Assembly (NCBI RefSeq): GCF_029945805.1
Contig: NZ_JAQSDH010000001.1
Coordinates: 31,748-95,747 of the forward strand
DNA: 64,000 bases
Origin: Flavobacterium sp.
Lineage (GTDB): Bacteria > Bacteroidota > Bacteroidia > Flavobacteriales > Flavobacteriaceae
Direction: 5' to 3'
How positions within the stretch are numbered: position 1 is the first letter of the stretch; every line of letters starts with the position of its first letter. The notes under the pieces are model-generated. The model was not told the DNA's origin and did not search any database. It saw only the letters and a list, made by a program, of their open reading frames with translations. Made by a program: the position numbers and the translations under genes. This document shows positions 9,893 through 18,162 of the stretch, one piece after another.

Positions 9893-10849
9893 TTACAAAC
9901 TAACTTTTTCAAAGTAATTTAATTTATCAATATGAAGTATCGTTTTATTCTGATTATCACTTCTTGAAAACATAGGAGAAAATTTGGCGCCAAAAATAAT
10001 TTCATCGAATGAATAAGACGAACGCCTTACAACAGTTGTACTAAACATATCATCAAAAACTTTTAAAAATACTAATATTTCGCCATCTGTGGAAGCATAA
10101 TCTTCTCTTGAAAGGTTATATAATGGACTACTTTCAGTTATGGGATGAACTAATGTCCAACTCAAATTCAGGGCATTTATTCTTGCTAATTCTAAATCAA
10201 GCGTATAGAATCTATTAGTTAAAATTCCTTTCTCTTCAATTTGTATTCCCAGCGTTACTGTTGCTTCTGCATCGGTTAAGTTGGTGTTTTTAAAGGGTGC
10301 CAACCGCAACATTAAGGCAGTTCCTTCTTTATAAGGGGCAATCAAAGCATTTTCTGAAAACTTAATGTGCGCTTTAGGCTTACTGAATCTTCCGTAAAAT
10401 AAACCTGTTGCAATCGCAAAACTCAACAATCCAAACAAGGCCTCAACAGAAGCTATAAAACTAGTAGCAAATCCGGTTGGGCTTATGTGACCATAACCAA
10501 CTGTCGTAAAAGTTTGAACACTAAAAAAAAATGCTTGGCCAAATTTATCAAGTGCAGTGACTGCGGTAATTCCGTTTAAATGTTCGACGCCTATTCCGCA
10601 ATACAATCCTGCAAAAATAAAATTGACGAAGAAATAAAATACAACAATAATCAAAAAGAATTTCCACCGCGGAATATTCACCATTGTATGATACCAGCTG
10701 ATTCCTTCAAAAAAACCTACACCCGATTTTTTGACATTTGCATTCCCATTCTTAGCAACAAAACGGCCGCCGTAGGAGGAAGCATTAGTTCCGAAACCTG
10801 TATTCGAATCCGATTTTGCTTTGCTATTTATTTTTTTTAAGAACTTCAT
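9893..10849 (-). CDS. Inward-rectifier (KirBac-type) potassium channel
   Basis: A 318-residue membrane protein with the architecture of bacterial Kir channels: an amphipathic slide-helix region near 45-60, TM1 at about 62-82, a pore loop with selectivity filter TTVGYG at 115-120, TM2 at about 128-152, then a cytoplasmic immunoglobulin-like domain to the end (typical motif RLAPFKNTNLTDAEATVTL). It should conduct K+ across the inner membrane, gated by cytoplasmic ligands or lipids. It follows the GNAT/DUF1801 pair on the same strand after 13 bases and may be read with them. Confidence 0.93.
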   Translation of the reverse strand: MKFLKKINSKAKSDSNTGFGTNASSYGGRFVAKNGNANVKKSGVGFFEGISWYHTMVNIPRWKFFLIIVVFYFFVNFIFAGLYCGIGVEHLNGITAVTALDKFGQAFFFSVQTFTTVGYGHISPTGFATSFIASVEALFGLLSFAIATGLFYGRFSKPKAHIKFSENALIAPYKEGTALMLRLAPFKNTNLTDAEATVTLGIQIEEKGILTNRFYTLDLELARINALNLSWTLVHPITESSPLYNLSREDYASTDGEILVFLKVFDDMFSTTVVRRSSYSFDEIIFGAKFSPMFSRSDNQNKTILHIDKLNYFEKVSL

Positions 10850-10862
10850 TTACTTGGTTTAT

Positions 10863-11360
10863 TTAGATCGAAAACTTCATCACATAATCATCCATAACAT
10901 AGCCTTGTCCAATATCAATAATCTCTTCGGAGGTAATTAAAAAGCCTAACTTCTTGTAAAAATGAATTGCAACATTATGTTTATTGACGTTCAAAAGTAA
11001 GGCTCCTTGCTTGTTTTGACGCGCCTCTTTAGCAATATAGTCAATTAAAAATCTGCCAATTCCTTTTCCTTGTTGGTTGGCCAGAACATATATTTTGTGG
11101 ATTTTAGTTGCAACCGTTCCATTATAATTGAATTCATAAGACGCAAAACCAACAGGAATTTTATCAGTAAACGCAAGTATAAAATGATGTCCTTTTTCAT
11201 TAGCTTGTTTTTGCAATGAAGTAGTGCTATACATCATTTTCATCATATAATCCAACTGTTCCTTACTTAGTATTGCACCATAAGTAATGGGCCACACTTC
11301 TTCTGCGATAGTTCGAATATTTGCAAAATTAGAATCGGTATTTTTCTGAATTTCAATCAT
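10863..11360 (-). CDS. GNAT family N-acetyltransferase
   Basis: A 165-residue protein with the GNAT acetyl-CoA binding motif VLANQQGKGIGRFLIDYIAKEA (Q/RxxGxG/A loop) in the middle and the NKHNVAIHFYKKLGF motif downstream. I use the ATG at 11360 (MIEIQKNTDS) because the frame further upstream runs into the end of the DUF1801 gene and the residues there are not GNAT-like. The acceptor substrate is unknown. The start lies 5 bases beyond the stop of the DUF1801 gene, so the two form an operon, probably with the Kir channel. Confidence 0.85.
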   Translation of the reverse strand: MIEIQKNTDSNFANIRTIAEEVWPITYGAILSKEQLDYMMKMMYSTTSLQKQANEKGHHFILAFTDKIPVGFASYEFNYNGTVATKIHKIYVLANQQGKGIGRFLIDYIAKEARQNKQGALLLNVNKHNVAIHFYKKLGFLITSEEIIDIGQGYVMDDYVMKFSI

Positions 11361-11365
11361 AAAAC

Positions 11366-11830
11366 CTACCGTTTTAAGTTTTTTTCGTACCTCTTTATCC
11401 ATTCTTGCATTGTCATTTTGCTTGCCAATTCACCTAATAACTCAAACGGAATAGTGTCCATTTTTTTGAAACGAATACATCCTTTTCCCATATCTAACTT
11501 GGTTTTAACGTGTTTCGGATATTCGGCCACAAACCAATCCGAGAGACTAGTATCAGCATAAATTCCCAAATGATGAATGGCGATAAAATTCTTCTGTGAA
11601 CCCAAATTTATAAAGGGCAACGGCAGTTTTGGATTGCAATGATAACCGCTAGGATAACTTTCATGCGGCACTACATATCCAATCATTCCGTAACTCATGA
11701 CTTCTTTAAAACCTTTTGGCAGCTTATCCTTTATCACATTCCGAAGTTTAGTCATAGCCATTTTTCGATCTTCTGGCAGTTCGGATAAATACTCTTCTGG
11801 AGTTGTAGTGTTTGATTGCATGGTTTTCAA
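11366..11830 (-). CDS. DUF1801 domain protein
   Basis: A 154-residue cytosolic protein. It has the DUF1801 pattern: TPEEYLSELPEDRKMAMTKLRNVI at the N-terminus, GFKEVMSYGMIGYVVP in the middle, and a C-terminal CIRFKKMDTIPFELLGELASK. An internal ATG three codons in (MQSNTT) is an equally possible start. Members are small globular proteins of the YdhG/Fra-like fold; the biochemical role is not established. First gene of the minus-strand run DUF1801, GNAT, Kir. Confidence 0.8.
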   Translation of the reverse strand: MKTMQSNTTTPEEYLSELPEDRKMAMTKLRNVIKDKLPKGFKEVMSYGMIGYVVPHESYPSGYHCNPKLPLPFINLGSQKNFIAIHHLGIYADTSLSDWFVAEYPKHVKTKLDMGKGCIRFKKMDTIPFELLGELASKMTMQEWIKRYEKNLKR

Positions 11831-11895
11831 TTTTCTCTTTCAAAAATAGAAATAATTTTAATAGATTTACATTTTGATTTTATATCGATACCCTT

Positions 11896-12954
11896 ATGTC
11901 CAAAAGTTCTTTAAGAAAAGACAAAACCTGCCTGAATTGTAATTACGTTGTTGAAAACAGATTCTGTCCGAATTGTGGTCAGGAAAATTCAGATACCCGA
12001 AAAACATTTCACCATTTGTTTGTTCATTTTTTTGAAGATTTGACCCATTACGAAAACGCCTTTTGGAAAACCATCAAAAATTTATTTTTAAAGCCGGCCT
12101 CACTTTCCAAAGAATATCTTTCAGGCAAGCGACTCTCCTACTTGGCTCCAGTACGATTGTATATTTTCATCAGTTTTGTGACTTTTTTTTTCATATCAAT
12201 ATTTCCAATTAATGAAAATGACCTAATTAATTTAGATCAAAAGTCGACAGTACAAGTAAAAAATAAAGAAGGAAAATTAGTTGATAGTTTGATTTCGAAA
12301 AAGAAAATAAAGGTATCGGATGTAATGGATGCGCTAGAAAAAGAACAAAAACAAAAACATCTTTCTAATGCTGAACAAAACGTCGGGTTTATGAATTTTG
12401 GTTATAAGACGGTTAAAGAATTAGATTCACTTCAAAAATATGCACCGGAAGAAGATAAATTAAGCGACTGGGAATACAACATCATAAAAAAAACATTACT
12501 TGTTAAAGCTAAATACAATCAAAAAGAAATGTGGGAGAAATTCGTTGAAGGTACTAGGCAGAATTTGCCAAAAGCCTTGTTCTTTTATATGCCCTTGTTT
12601 GCGCTGATATTATGGCTTTTTCATGGTAAAAAACGCTGGTATTATTTTGACCACGGGATATTTACGCTTCATTATTTTTCCTTTTTATTACTAACTGTAC
12701 TATTAATTTTCTTTTTTAGAAAAACCATGAACTGTTTTGTTGATACTACCTTTACCCTTATTTTTAGTAAAGTCGTTACCGGTATCACCTATATTTGGAT
12801 GTTCTATTATTTCTTCCCAGCGCACCATCGTTTTTATGGAGAAACCCGAACCATTTCATTACTCAAAAGTATTGCTATGCTATTCATTAATATATTTTTA
12901 ATGATCCTACTTTTACTTGTATTTATGTTGTACACCTTTATAAACATCCACTAA
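11896..12954 (+). CDS. DUF3667 membrane protein with N-terminal zinc ribbon (paralogue 1)
   Basis: A 352-residue protein beginning with a zinc-ribbon CLNC(14)CPNCGQ (residues 12-29), then the DUF3667 core (FLKPASLSKEYLSGKRLSYL) that precedes the first membrane helix near residue 92. A charged Lys-rich loop of about 110 residues follows, then four hydrophobic segments to the C-terminus. The family is widespread in Bacteroidota and its function is unknown; the ribbon suggests contact with protein or nucleic acid at the inner face of the membrane. It is followed after 6 bases by an M28 peptidase lipoprotein. A shorter paralogue is at 24864. Confidence 0.83.
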   Translation: MSKSSLRKDKTCLNCNYVVENRFCPNCGQENSDTRKTFHHLFVHFFEDLTHYENAFWKTIKNLFLKPASLSKEYLSGKRLSYLAPVRLYIFISFVTFFFISIFPINENDLINLDQKSTVQVKNKEGKLVDSLISKKKIKVSDVMDALEKEQKQKHLSNAEQNVGFMNFGYKTVKELDSLQKYAPEEDKLSDWEYNIIKKTLLVKAKYNQKEMWEKFVEGTRQNLPKALFFYMPLFALILWLFHGKKRWYYFDHGIFTLHYFSFLLLTVLLIFFFRKTMNCFVDTTFTLIFSKVVTGITYIWMFYYFFPAHHRFYGETRTISLLKSIAMLFINIFLMILLLLVFMLYTFINIH

Positions 12955-12960
12955 AAAATC

Positions 12961-13983
12961 ATGAAAAAAATAGTTGTTGTATTCCTTTTATCAATTGTAT
13001 TTGCTAGCTGCTCTAGTAAAAAGGTTTCCACTACAGTTGTGGACACCTCTGCTTATTTCAGTACAATTTCTACTGAAAGATTGAAAAGTCATCTTACCGT
13101 AATTGCTTCCGATGAAATGGAAGGTCGCGAAACGGGTAGTGAAGGCCAGAAAAAAGCCGGTCGCTACATCATTGATTTCTACAAAAAGCAAGGCATTGGC
13201 TTCCCAAAAGGCGCCACTAGTTATTACCAATCTATTCCTGCAGTCTACTTGAATGCCAAACGCAACGAAAACCTTTCCGATTCCGAAAATATATGGGCTT
13301 TTATAGAAGGTTCTGAAAAACCAGAAGAAATTGTTGTGGTTTCGGCTCATTACGATCACATAGGCATCAAAGGCGGTAAAGTATTTAACGGCGCTGATGA
13401 TGATGGCTCGGGAACCGTTGCTTTAATGGAAATTGCCGCCACATTTCAAAAAGCCAAAAACGAAGGACATGGTCCAAAACGCTCCATTTTAATACTCCAT
13501 GTTACTGGAGAAGAACACGGTTTGCATGGCTCTCGTTTTTATGCTGAAAACCCATTATTCCCTTTAACCAATACAGTTGCTGATGTTAATATTGACATGA
13601 TTGGACGCCGGGATAAATTTCACGAGGACAGTAATAACTATGTTTATTTAATTGGTTCTGATTACCTATCAACAGATCTGTATACTATATGTGAAGACGT
13701 GAATAAAAAATACAACTTCTTAACTATAGACTATAAGTACAACGACAAAAAAGACCCAAACCGTTATTACTATCGTTCTGACCATTACAATTTTGCTAAA
13801 AACGGCATTCCAGCAGTATTCCTATTTAACGGAACGCACGAGGACTACCACAAAGCCACAGACGAGGTTAGTAAGATTGAGTTTGACGCCTTAACTACCA
13901 GAACTAAATTTGCTTTTGCCATTGCTTGGGAAATTGCCAATAGGGCGAATCGTTTGGTTGTTGATAAAACAGATGAGAACTAA
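12961..13983 (+). CDS. M28 family zinc aminopeptidase, lipoprotein
   Basis: A 340-residue protein with a lipoprotein signal (lipobox FASC, Cys17). The M28 metal ligands are visible in order: His in SAHYDHIG, Asp in FNGADDDGSGT, Glu pair in TGEEHGLHGS, Asp in VNIDMIGRR and His in RSDHYNF. The fold is that of bacterial leucyl-aminopeptidase-like M28 enzymes, which trim N-terminal residues of peptides outside the cytoplasm. It is translated directly after DUF3667 paralogue 1 (6-base gap), so the two may share a transcript. All catalytic residues appear intact. Confidence 0.9.
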   Translation: MKKIVVVFLLSIVFASCSSKKVSTTVVDTSAYFSTISTERLKSHLTVIASDEMEGRETGSEGQKKAGRYIIDFYKKQGIGFPKGATSYYQSIPAVYLNAKRNENLSDSENIWAFIEGSEKPEEIVVVSAHYDHIGIKGGKVFNGADDDGSGTVALMEIAATFQKAKNEGHGPKRSILILHVTGEEHGLHGSRFYAENPLFPLTNTVADVNIDMIGRRDKFHEDSNNYVYLIGSDYLSTDLYTICEDVNKKYNFLTIDYKYNDKKDPNRYYYRSDHYNFAKNGIPAVFLFNGTHEDYHKATDEVSKIEFDALTTRTKFAFAIAWEIANRANRLVVDKTDEN

Positions 13984-13990
13984 TACAAAC

Positions 13991-14024
13991 AAAAAAAGTC
14001 CTGAAATTTTCAGGACTTTTTAGT
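13991..14024. terminator. Hairpin terminator between M28 gene and tRNA-His
   Basis: Stem AAAAGTCCTGAAA / TTTCAGGACTTTT with A and T runs on either side, so it can serve the plus-strand peptidase gene and the minus-strand tRNA gene. Confidence 0.82.
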
Positions 14025-14028
14025 TAAG

Positions 14029-14103
14029 GGTGGCTGACCGGGTTCGAACCGGCGACCCTCGGCACCACAAACCAATACTCTAACCAGCTGAGCTACAACC
14101 ACC
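14029..14103 (-). tRNA. tRNA-His (GTG anticodon)
   Basis: The minus strand folds into a full cloverleaf: acceptor arm GGTGGTTG pairing with CAGCCACC, D arm with AGCTCAGCTGGTTAGAGT, anticodon stem TTGGT/GCCGA with loop TTGTGGT (anticodon GTG), and T arm with GGTTCGAACC. The extra 5' G paired with C73, the identity mark of histidine tRNA, is present. CCA is not encoded; the bases following C73 read CTT. One clear copy in the window. Confidence 0.95.
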
Positions 14104-14117
14104 ATTTTTAACGAGTG

Positions 14118-14148
14118 CAAATATATTACAATTCTTCTCTTTTGCCAA
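14118..14148 (-). promoter_or_regulatory. Promoter of tRNA-His
   Basis: On the minus strand TTG (14148-14146), 20 bases, then TATATTTG (14125-14118), matching the Bacteroidota TTG-N17-23-TAnnTTTG consensus. The box ends 14 bases before the tRNA 5' end, the expected distance. Confidence 0.65.
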
Positions 14149-14164
14149 GAAAAAAATTAAAAAG

Positions 14165-14881
14165 TTACTTTAAATCACTTAAGGTATTGACAGCCAAATA
14201 TCTTTCAACTGTGAATCCTTCGGCATACTCTACACCTACCAACCGACCGAAGTCTCGAGAGCGGTAATGAATGCTTTCTAAGAAGTTTTTAGTTGCAATA
14301 GGAGTTACCGGTTCATTTGAGTTTTCGATGTAAAATTGAGAACTGTACGCCAAAATAGCCGCTTCTTTTTTATCGTCAAAACCTGTAATATCTACTACAA
14401 AATCGGGTTCAATGTTTTCCCACTGAATGTAATGATACACTACTTTTGGGCGCCAAGCTTCTTGATTTACTCCATTCAAATTAGTTTCTATGCGTCGTAA
14501 TCCCGAAAGAAAACAGGCGTCTGAAACCAACTTACTTCCTTTTCCATGATCAATATGACGATCTCGAATCGCATTGCAAAGCACGATTTCTGGCTGGTAT
14601 TTGCGAATCATTTGAATAATTTTCAGCTGATGTGCTTCATCATTAACAAAGAATCCATCACGCATATCGAGATTTTCTCTTACGGAGATTCCTAATATTT
14701 CTGAGGCTTTCGCCGATTCTGCATTTCGAATTTCAACCGAACCTCGCGTTCCCAATTCACCGCGGGTTAAATCAATAACACCAACTTTCTTTCCAAAGGA
14801 AATTTCTTTGGCAATTGTTCCGCTGCACCCTAATTCAACATCGTCCGGATGTGCGCCAAAGGCTAATATATCTAGCTTCAT
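14165..14881 (-). CDS. bshB1: Bacillithiol biosynthesis deacetylase BshB1
   Basis: A 238-residue LmbE/PIG-L type zinc deacetylase. The metal-binding motif AHPDDVELGCSGT lies at residues 10-22 and the distal histidine in RHIDHGKG around 110; the family-specific stretches LDMRDGFF and YSSQFY are also present. The enzyme removes acetyl from GlcNAc-malate, the second step of bacillithiol synthesis, in the cytoplasm. This implies that the organism uses bacillithiol as its low-molecular-weight thiol, as known for Flavobacteriaceae. It follows menF on the same strand after 31 bases and is likely in the same transcript. Confidence 0.93.
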   Translation of the reverse strand: MKLDILAFGAHPDDVELGCSGTIAKEISFGKKVGVIDLTRGELGTRGSVEIRNAESAKASEILGISVRENLDMRDGFFVNDEAHQLKIIQMIRKYQPEIVLCNAIRDRHIDHGKGSKLVSDACFLSGLRRIETNLNGVNQEAWRPKVVYHYIQWENIEPDFVVDITGFDDKKEAAILAYSSQFYIENSNEPVTPIATKNFLESIHYRSRDFGRLVGVEYAEGFTVERYLAVNTLSDLK

Positions 14882-14912
14882 TTTAGTAAAATTTAAAAGA
14901 CAAAAATAGGTC

Positions 14913-15977
14913 TTATTGTATGATTTTCTTCATCGTCGTCGTCTTATTCACCGTTTCGATGTATTCTTTTTCTGGATCGCTATCCTTGGTAATGCCACAA
15001 CCAACAAACAAATGCGCCTTATTTAGCATTATTTTCATACAGCGTAAATTCACAAATAAATCGGTTTGCAAGGTCCTAAAAGTTACAAAATCGATATTCA
15101 TTTCCCCCAAAAACCCCGAATAATATTCTCTATTATAACCTTCGTTTTTCAGAATAAAATCCTTTGCTGGTGCTTTTGGCAATCCACAAACCGCCGAAGT
15201 TGGATGTAAACTTGTAATGATCTTCTTTATTATTTTCTTCGAATTTAATACCGCAGAAATGTCAGATTTAATATGCCATAAATCACCCGCTTTAACAGAA
15301 TAGGGACTCGAAATTGTAATTTCCTTAACCAAACCCTCTAGACTTTGAACAATAAAATCAGTGACTAATTGTTGCTCCGTTTCTTCTTTTTCTTGCCAAC
15401 TTACTGTTTTAGCTTTTGTTGCCAATTGGGTTCCAGCGAGCGCGACTGTCTTTATAGCAGTGCCATTAGTTTTTAGTAATTGTTCTGGTGTAGCACCAAT
15501 CCAAGTTCCTATTTTAGGATGAAAAAAACAATAGTTGAAAGCGCTCGGATAATGGCCTATCATTTTTTTTAACGTGCTTTCGATGTCGAATTCTGAAATA
15601 GCAATTTCCTCTTTTCGGGATAAAACCACTTTTAAAAATTGATTGTCGTTTATCGCTTCAATTCCTTTCGAAACCAATTCTTCAAAAAAATCTTTACCTT
15701 TTAAAGTATTGGATTCTAATGCATTCGTCTCAAAAAAATAATCTGTATTCGAAACATACTCAACATACACATCCGAATGTTCCAAAGGAATAAAGGGAAA
15801 AGTATCGGCTTCAAATGGGGCAAAAACAAAACCTTTTTCTTCAAAAGTTTCTAGAAAATAAAGATGATCGTTCTTCTGAAAAACCCCAACAACCCTATCA
15901 GAATCAGGCTTGCAGAACAAAACAAAAGGCAATTGCTGCTCTTGATGAATTTTGACTTTTATAAATAAATCCGTCAT
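14913..15977 (-). CDS. menF: Isochorismate synthase (chorismate-binding enzyme)
   Basis: A 354-residue member of the chorismate-binding family. The C-terminal two thirds carry the signature blocks: VVLSRKEEI, FNYCFFHPKIGTWIGATPEQLL, TVALAGTQ, the catalytic EEETEQQLVTDFI area, LHPTSAVCGLPKAPA, NREYYSGFLGE and VGCGITKDSDPEKEYIET. It converts chorismate to isochorismate, the first step towards menaquinone, the respiratory quinone of these bacteria. Its start overlaps the stop of the thioesterase gene by 4 bases. Assignment to menaquinone rather than siderophore synthesis rests on the hotdog neighbour and the absence of siderophore genes nearby. Confidence 0.88.
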   Translation of the reverse strand: MTDLFIKVKIHQEQQLPFVLFCKPDSDRVVGVFQKNDHLYFLETFEEKGFVFAPFEADTFPFIPLEHSDVYVEYVSNTDYFFETNALESNTLKGKDFFEELVSKGIEAINDNQFLKVVLSRKEEIAISEFDIESTLKKMIGHYPSAFNYCFFHPKIGTWIGATPEQLLKTNGTAIKTVALAGTQLATKAKTVSWQEKEETEQQLVTDFIVQSLEGLVKEITISSPYSVKAGDLWHIKSDISAVLNSKKIIKKIITSLHPTSAVCGLPKAPAKDFILKNEGYNREYYSGFLGEMNIDFVTFRTLQTDLFVNLRCMKIMLNKAHLFVGCGITKDSDPEKEYIETVNKTTTMKKIIQ

Positions 15978-16399
15978 TTTCTTCTTGGTAAAATCATGTT
16001 AGTCAATTTGCAAAGCGATATCAATCGGCCGACTTCATCTGTAATTTTTATTTCCCAAAGATGAATACTTCGGCCTTGGTGAATAATTTTTGCCGTACAA
16101 AAAACAGTTCCGTCACGTTTACTTCTTAAATGATTGGCTGAAATTTCTATGCCGCGAACTTCTTGCTTTTCGGAGTTGATGAACAATAACGAGGCGGCAC
16201 TTCCTACACTTTCGGCTAAGGCAACTGTAGCGCCACCATGCAGTAATCCCAAAGGTTGATGCACTGTGGAATTGACTGGCATTTTTGCAGTTAAAAAATC
16301 TTCACCAGCATCAATATATTCAATTTCTAACGTTTCCATTAAGGTATTTTGGCACCAATCATTACATAATTGGAGCATTTTATCTTTATCAAATGACAT
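15974..16399 (-). CDS. PaaI/MenI-type hotdog thioesterase, probably DHNA-CoA hydrolase
   Basis: A 141-residue hotdog protein with the PaaI-family catalytic motif HQPLGLLHGGATVALAES (residues about 47-64) and the downstream GIEISANHLRSKRDG strand. It is coupled by a 4-base overlap to menF, which strongly suggests the 1,4-dihydroxy-2-naphthoyl-CoA hydrolase step of menaquinone synthesis. The family has many substrates, so this pathway placement is inference from context. First gene of the unit that continues through menF to bshB1. Confidence 0.82.
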   Translation of the reverse strand: MSFDKDKMLQLCNDWCQNTLMETLEIEYIDAGEDFLTAKMPVNSTVHQPLGLLHGGATVALAESVGSAASLLFINSEKQEVRGIEISANHLRSKRDGTVFCTAKIIHQGRSIHLWEIKITDEVGRLISLCKLTNMILPRRK

Positions 16400-16583
16400 A
16401 GCTTTTTTGGTAAAAATAGTATTTTATTTAGCATCAAAGAAATAGTTTAACAGAATAACATGTAATAATAATGCGTTTTTTTCGTTATCTAAAACAGTAA
16501 ATAGTCTGACATTTTCAAATTTTCAATTGACCTATTTTAAGATTAAACTTTAATACTTACATTTACCAAAAATCCTATTGCAG

Positions 16584-18110
16584 ATGCGTAAAATCATTAT
16601 TCTTTTATTTGTTGGTCTAGCCATTAGCCTTAGCTCATGTCGTCAGGATTTTGTATTCCAACCCAGCACAGGAGATTTAACTTTTTCAAGAGATACCATT
16701 TATTTAGATACTGTTTTTGCCAATATTGGTTCAAGTACCTACACGTTGAAAGTATATAATAAAAGTAACAAAGACATCAAAATTCCAACGATCAAGTTTG
16801 CGAAGGGCATTGGATCAAAATACAGAATGACCGTTGATGGCATGATGGGTTACGAAAATAGAATTTTCCACGATGTGGAATTGCTTGCCAAAGACAGTAT
16901 GTATATTTTCATTGAAACTACAGCAGGAATCGGTGATGCCAACCCCGCAGATTTTCTTTATACCGACCAAATCGAATTTGACAACGGTGCCAATTTGCAG
17001 AAAGTAGAATTAGTTACACTTATACAAGACGCGTATTTTATTTTTCCAAATAATACTAATGGCATGATTGGCCAAATTCCGATTGGCTTTAACGAAGACG
17101 GAACAGTTTTGGAAACCAATGGTCGAAATTTAAGTAATAACCATCCTGATAATGGAGATGAATATAGTTTCCGAACAGACAAACCCTATGTCGTCTATGG
17201 CTACGCCAGTGTTCCCAATGGAAAGACGTTGAACATTCCTGGTGGAGCAAGAGTACATTTTCATGCAGACTCTGGATTGGTAGTACAACAAGGTGGAAGT
17301 TTAAATATTACTGGTTCAACATCTCTAACTGAAGCGCTAGAAAATGAAGTTATTTTTGAAGGCGATCGTTTGGAACCCGACTTTTCTGAAGCTCCGGGAC
17401 AATGGGGCGCTGTTTACCTCCGACAAGGAAGTACCAATCACAACATTAAAAATTTAACCCTAAAAAATGCCGTTATTGGTTTACTAATTGAACCCGATAC
17501 TGGAGCCATAACGATTGAAAATACTCAGATATATGATTGTGCCAATTATGGAATTCTATCCTATAACGGAACCATTACAGGTAAGAAAATAGTCGTTAAC
17601 AGTTGTGGACAATTTTGTTTTGGAGCCGTTTATGGCGGAACTTATAATTTTACTAATTGTACTTTCAATAATAACTGGAGCAGCTCAAAACAATTAGCTG
17701 TATATATTTCAGATTATCTTAAAGATGCTACTCCAGACACCTTGCCGTTAACAGCTAATTTTACCAATTGTATCATTTATGGCTCGAATAGCAACGAATT
17801 GATTCAGGATAAAAAAGGAACAGTTTTCAGCACATCATTCCAAAATTGCCTTGTGAAGATTAATGTTTCAGCTAGTTCGACCATTCCAGCGAATCCTTTG
17901 TATGATGTTATTCGATTAGAACAAAACGGGAATATTATAAACAAAACGCCTAATTTCTTAAATATCAGCAGAAACAAATTGGTTATTGGCGTAGATTCTT
18001 TTGCAAAAGGAGCTGGAATAGATGCCGGAATACCATTTGACATTCTTGGAAATCCACGAGTTTCTCCTTTTGATATTGGCGCTTATAATTTTATCGTTTT
18101 CCCCGATTAA
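16584..18110 (+). CDS. Lipoprotein with right-handed beta-helix domain
   Basis: A 508-residue exported protein. The ATG at 16584 is preferred over the TTG two codons upstream because it directly starts the signal peptide; the lipobox ends at Cys19 (SLSSCRQD). Residues about 30-140 form an immunoglobulin-like region (DTIYLDTVFANIGSSTYTL). From about 225 to 420 the protein has beta-helix features: IPGGARVHFHADSGLVVQQ, repeated Asn-ladder strands such as LTLKNAVIGLL and IYDCANYGILSYNG. The C-terminal GNPRVSPFDIGAYNF resembles the closing motif of choice-of-anchor beta-helix proteins. Substrate or partner unknown; monocistronic and convergent with the LRR gene. Confidence 0.72.
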   Translation: MRKIIILLFVGLAISLSSCRQDFVFQPSTGDLTFSRDTIYLDTVFANIGSSTYTLKVYNKSNKDIKIPTIKFAKGIGSKYRMTVDGMMGYENRIFHDVELLAKDSMYIFIETTAGIGDANPADFLYTDQIEFDNGANLQKVELVTLIQDAYFIFPNNTNGMIGQIPIGFNEDGTVLETNGRNLSNNHPDNGDEYSFRTDKPYVVYGYASVPNGKTLNIPGGARVHFHADSGLVVQQGGSLNITGSTSLTEALENEVIFEGDRLEPDFSEAPGQWGAVYLRQGSTNHNIKNLTLKNAVIGLLIEPDTGAITIENTQIYDCANYGILSYNGTITGKKIVVNSCGQFCFGAVYGGTYNFTNCTFNNNWSSSKQLAVYISDYLKDATPDTLPLTANFTNCIIYGSNSNELIQDKKGTVFSTSFQNCLVKINVSASSTIPANPLYDVIRLEQNGNIINKTPNFLNISRNKLVIGVDSFAKGAGIDAGIPFDILGNPRVSPFDIGAYNFIVFPD

Positions 18111-18120
18111 TTTTTTAAAA

Positions 18121-18162
18121 CAGCATAAAAAAAGCTTCTTTTCAGAAGCTTTTTTTATGCTT
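18121..18162. terminator. Bidirectional terminator between convergent genes
   Basis: Near-perfect inverted repeat GCATAAAAAAAGCTTCT / AGAAGCTTTTTTTATGC. Its poly-A/poly-T arms provide a T run on both strands, serving the beta-helix gene and the LRR gene; the right arm abuts the LRR stop codon. Confidence 0.88.

Noticed and set aside
14026..14028. Encoded CCA end of tRNA-His.
   Set aside because: The bases after C73 read CTT on the tRNA strand; the tail must be added by nucleotidyltransferase.
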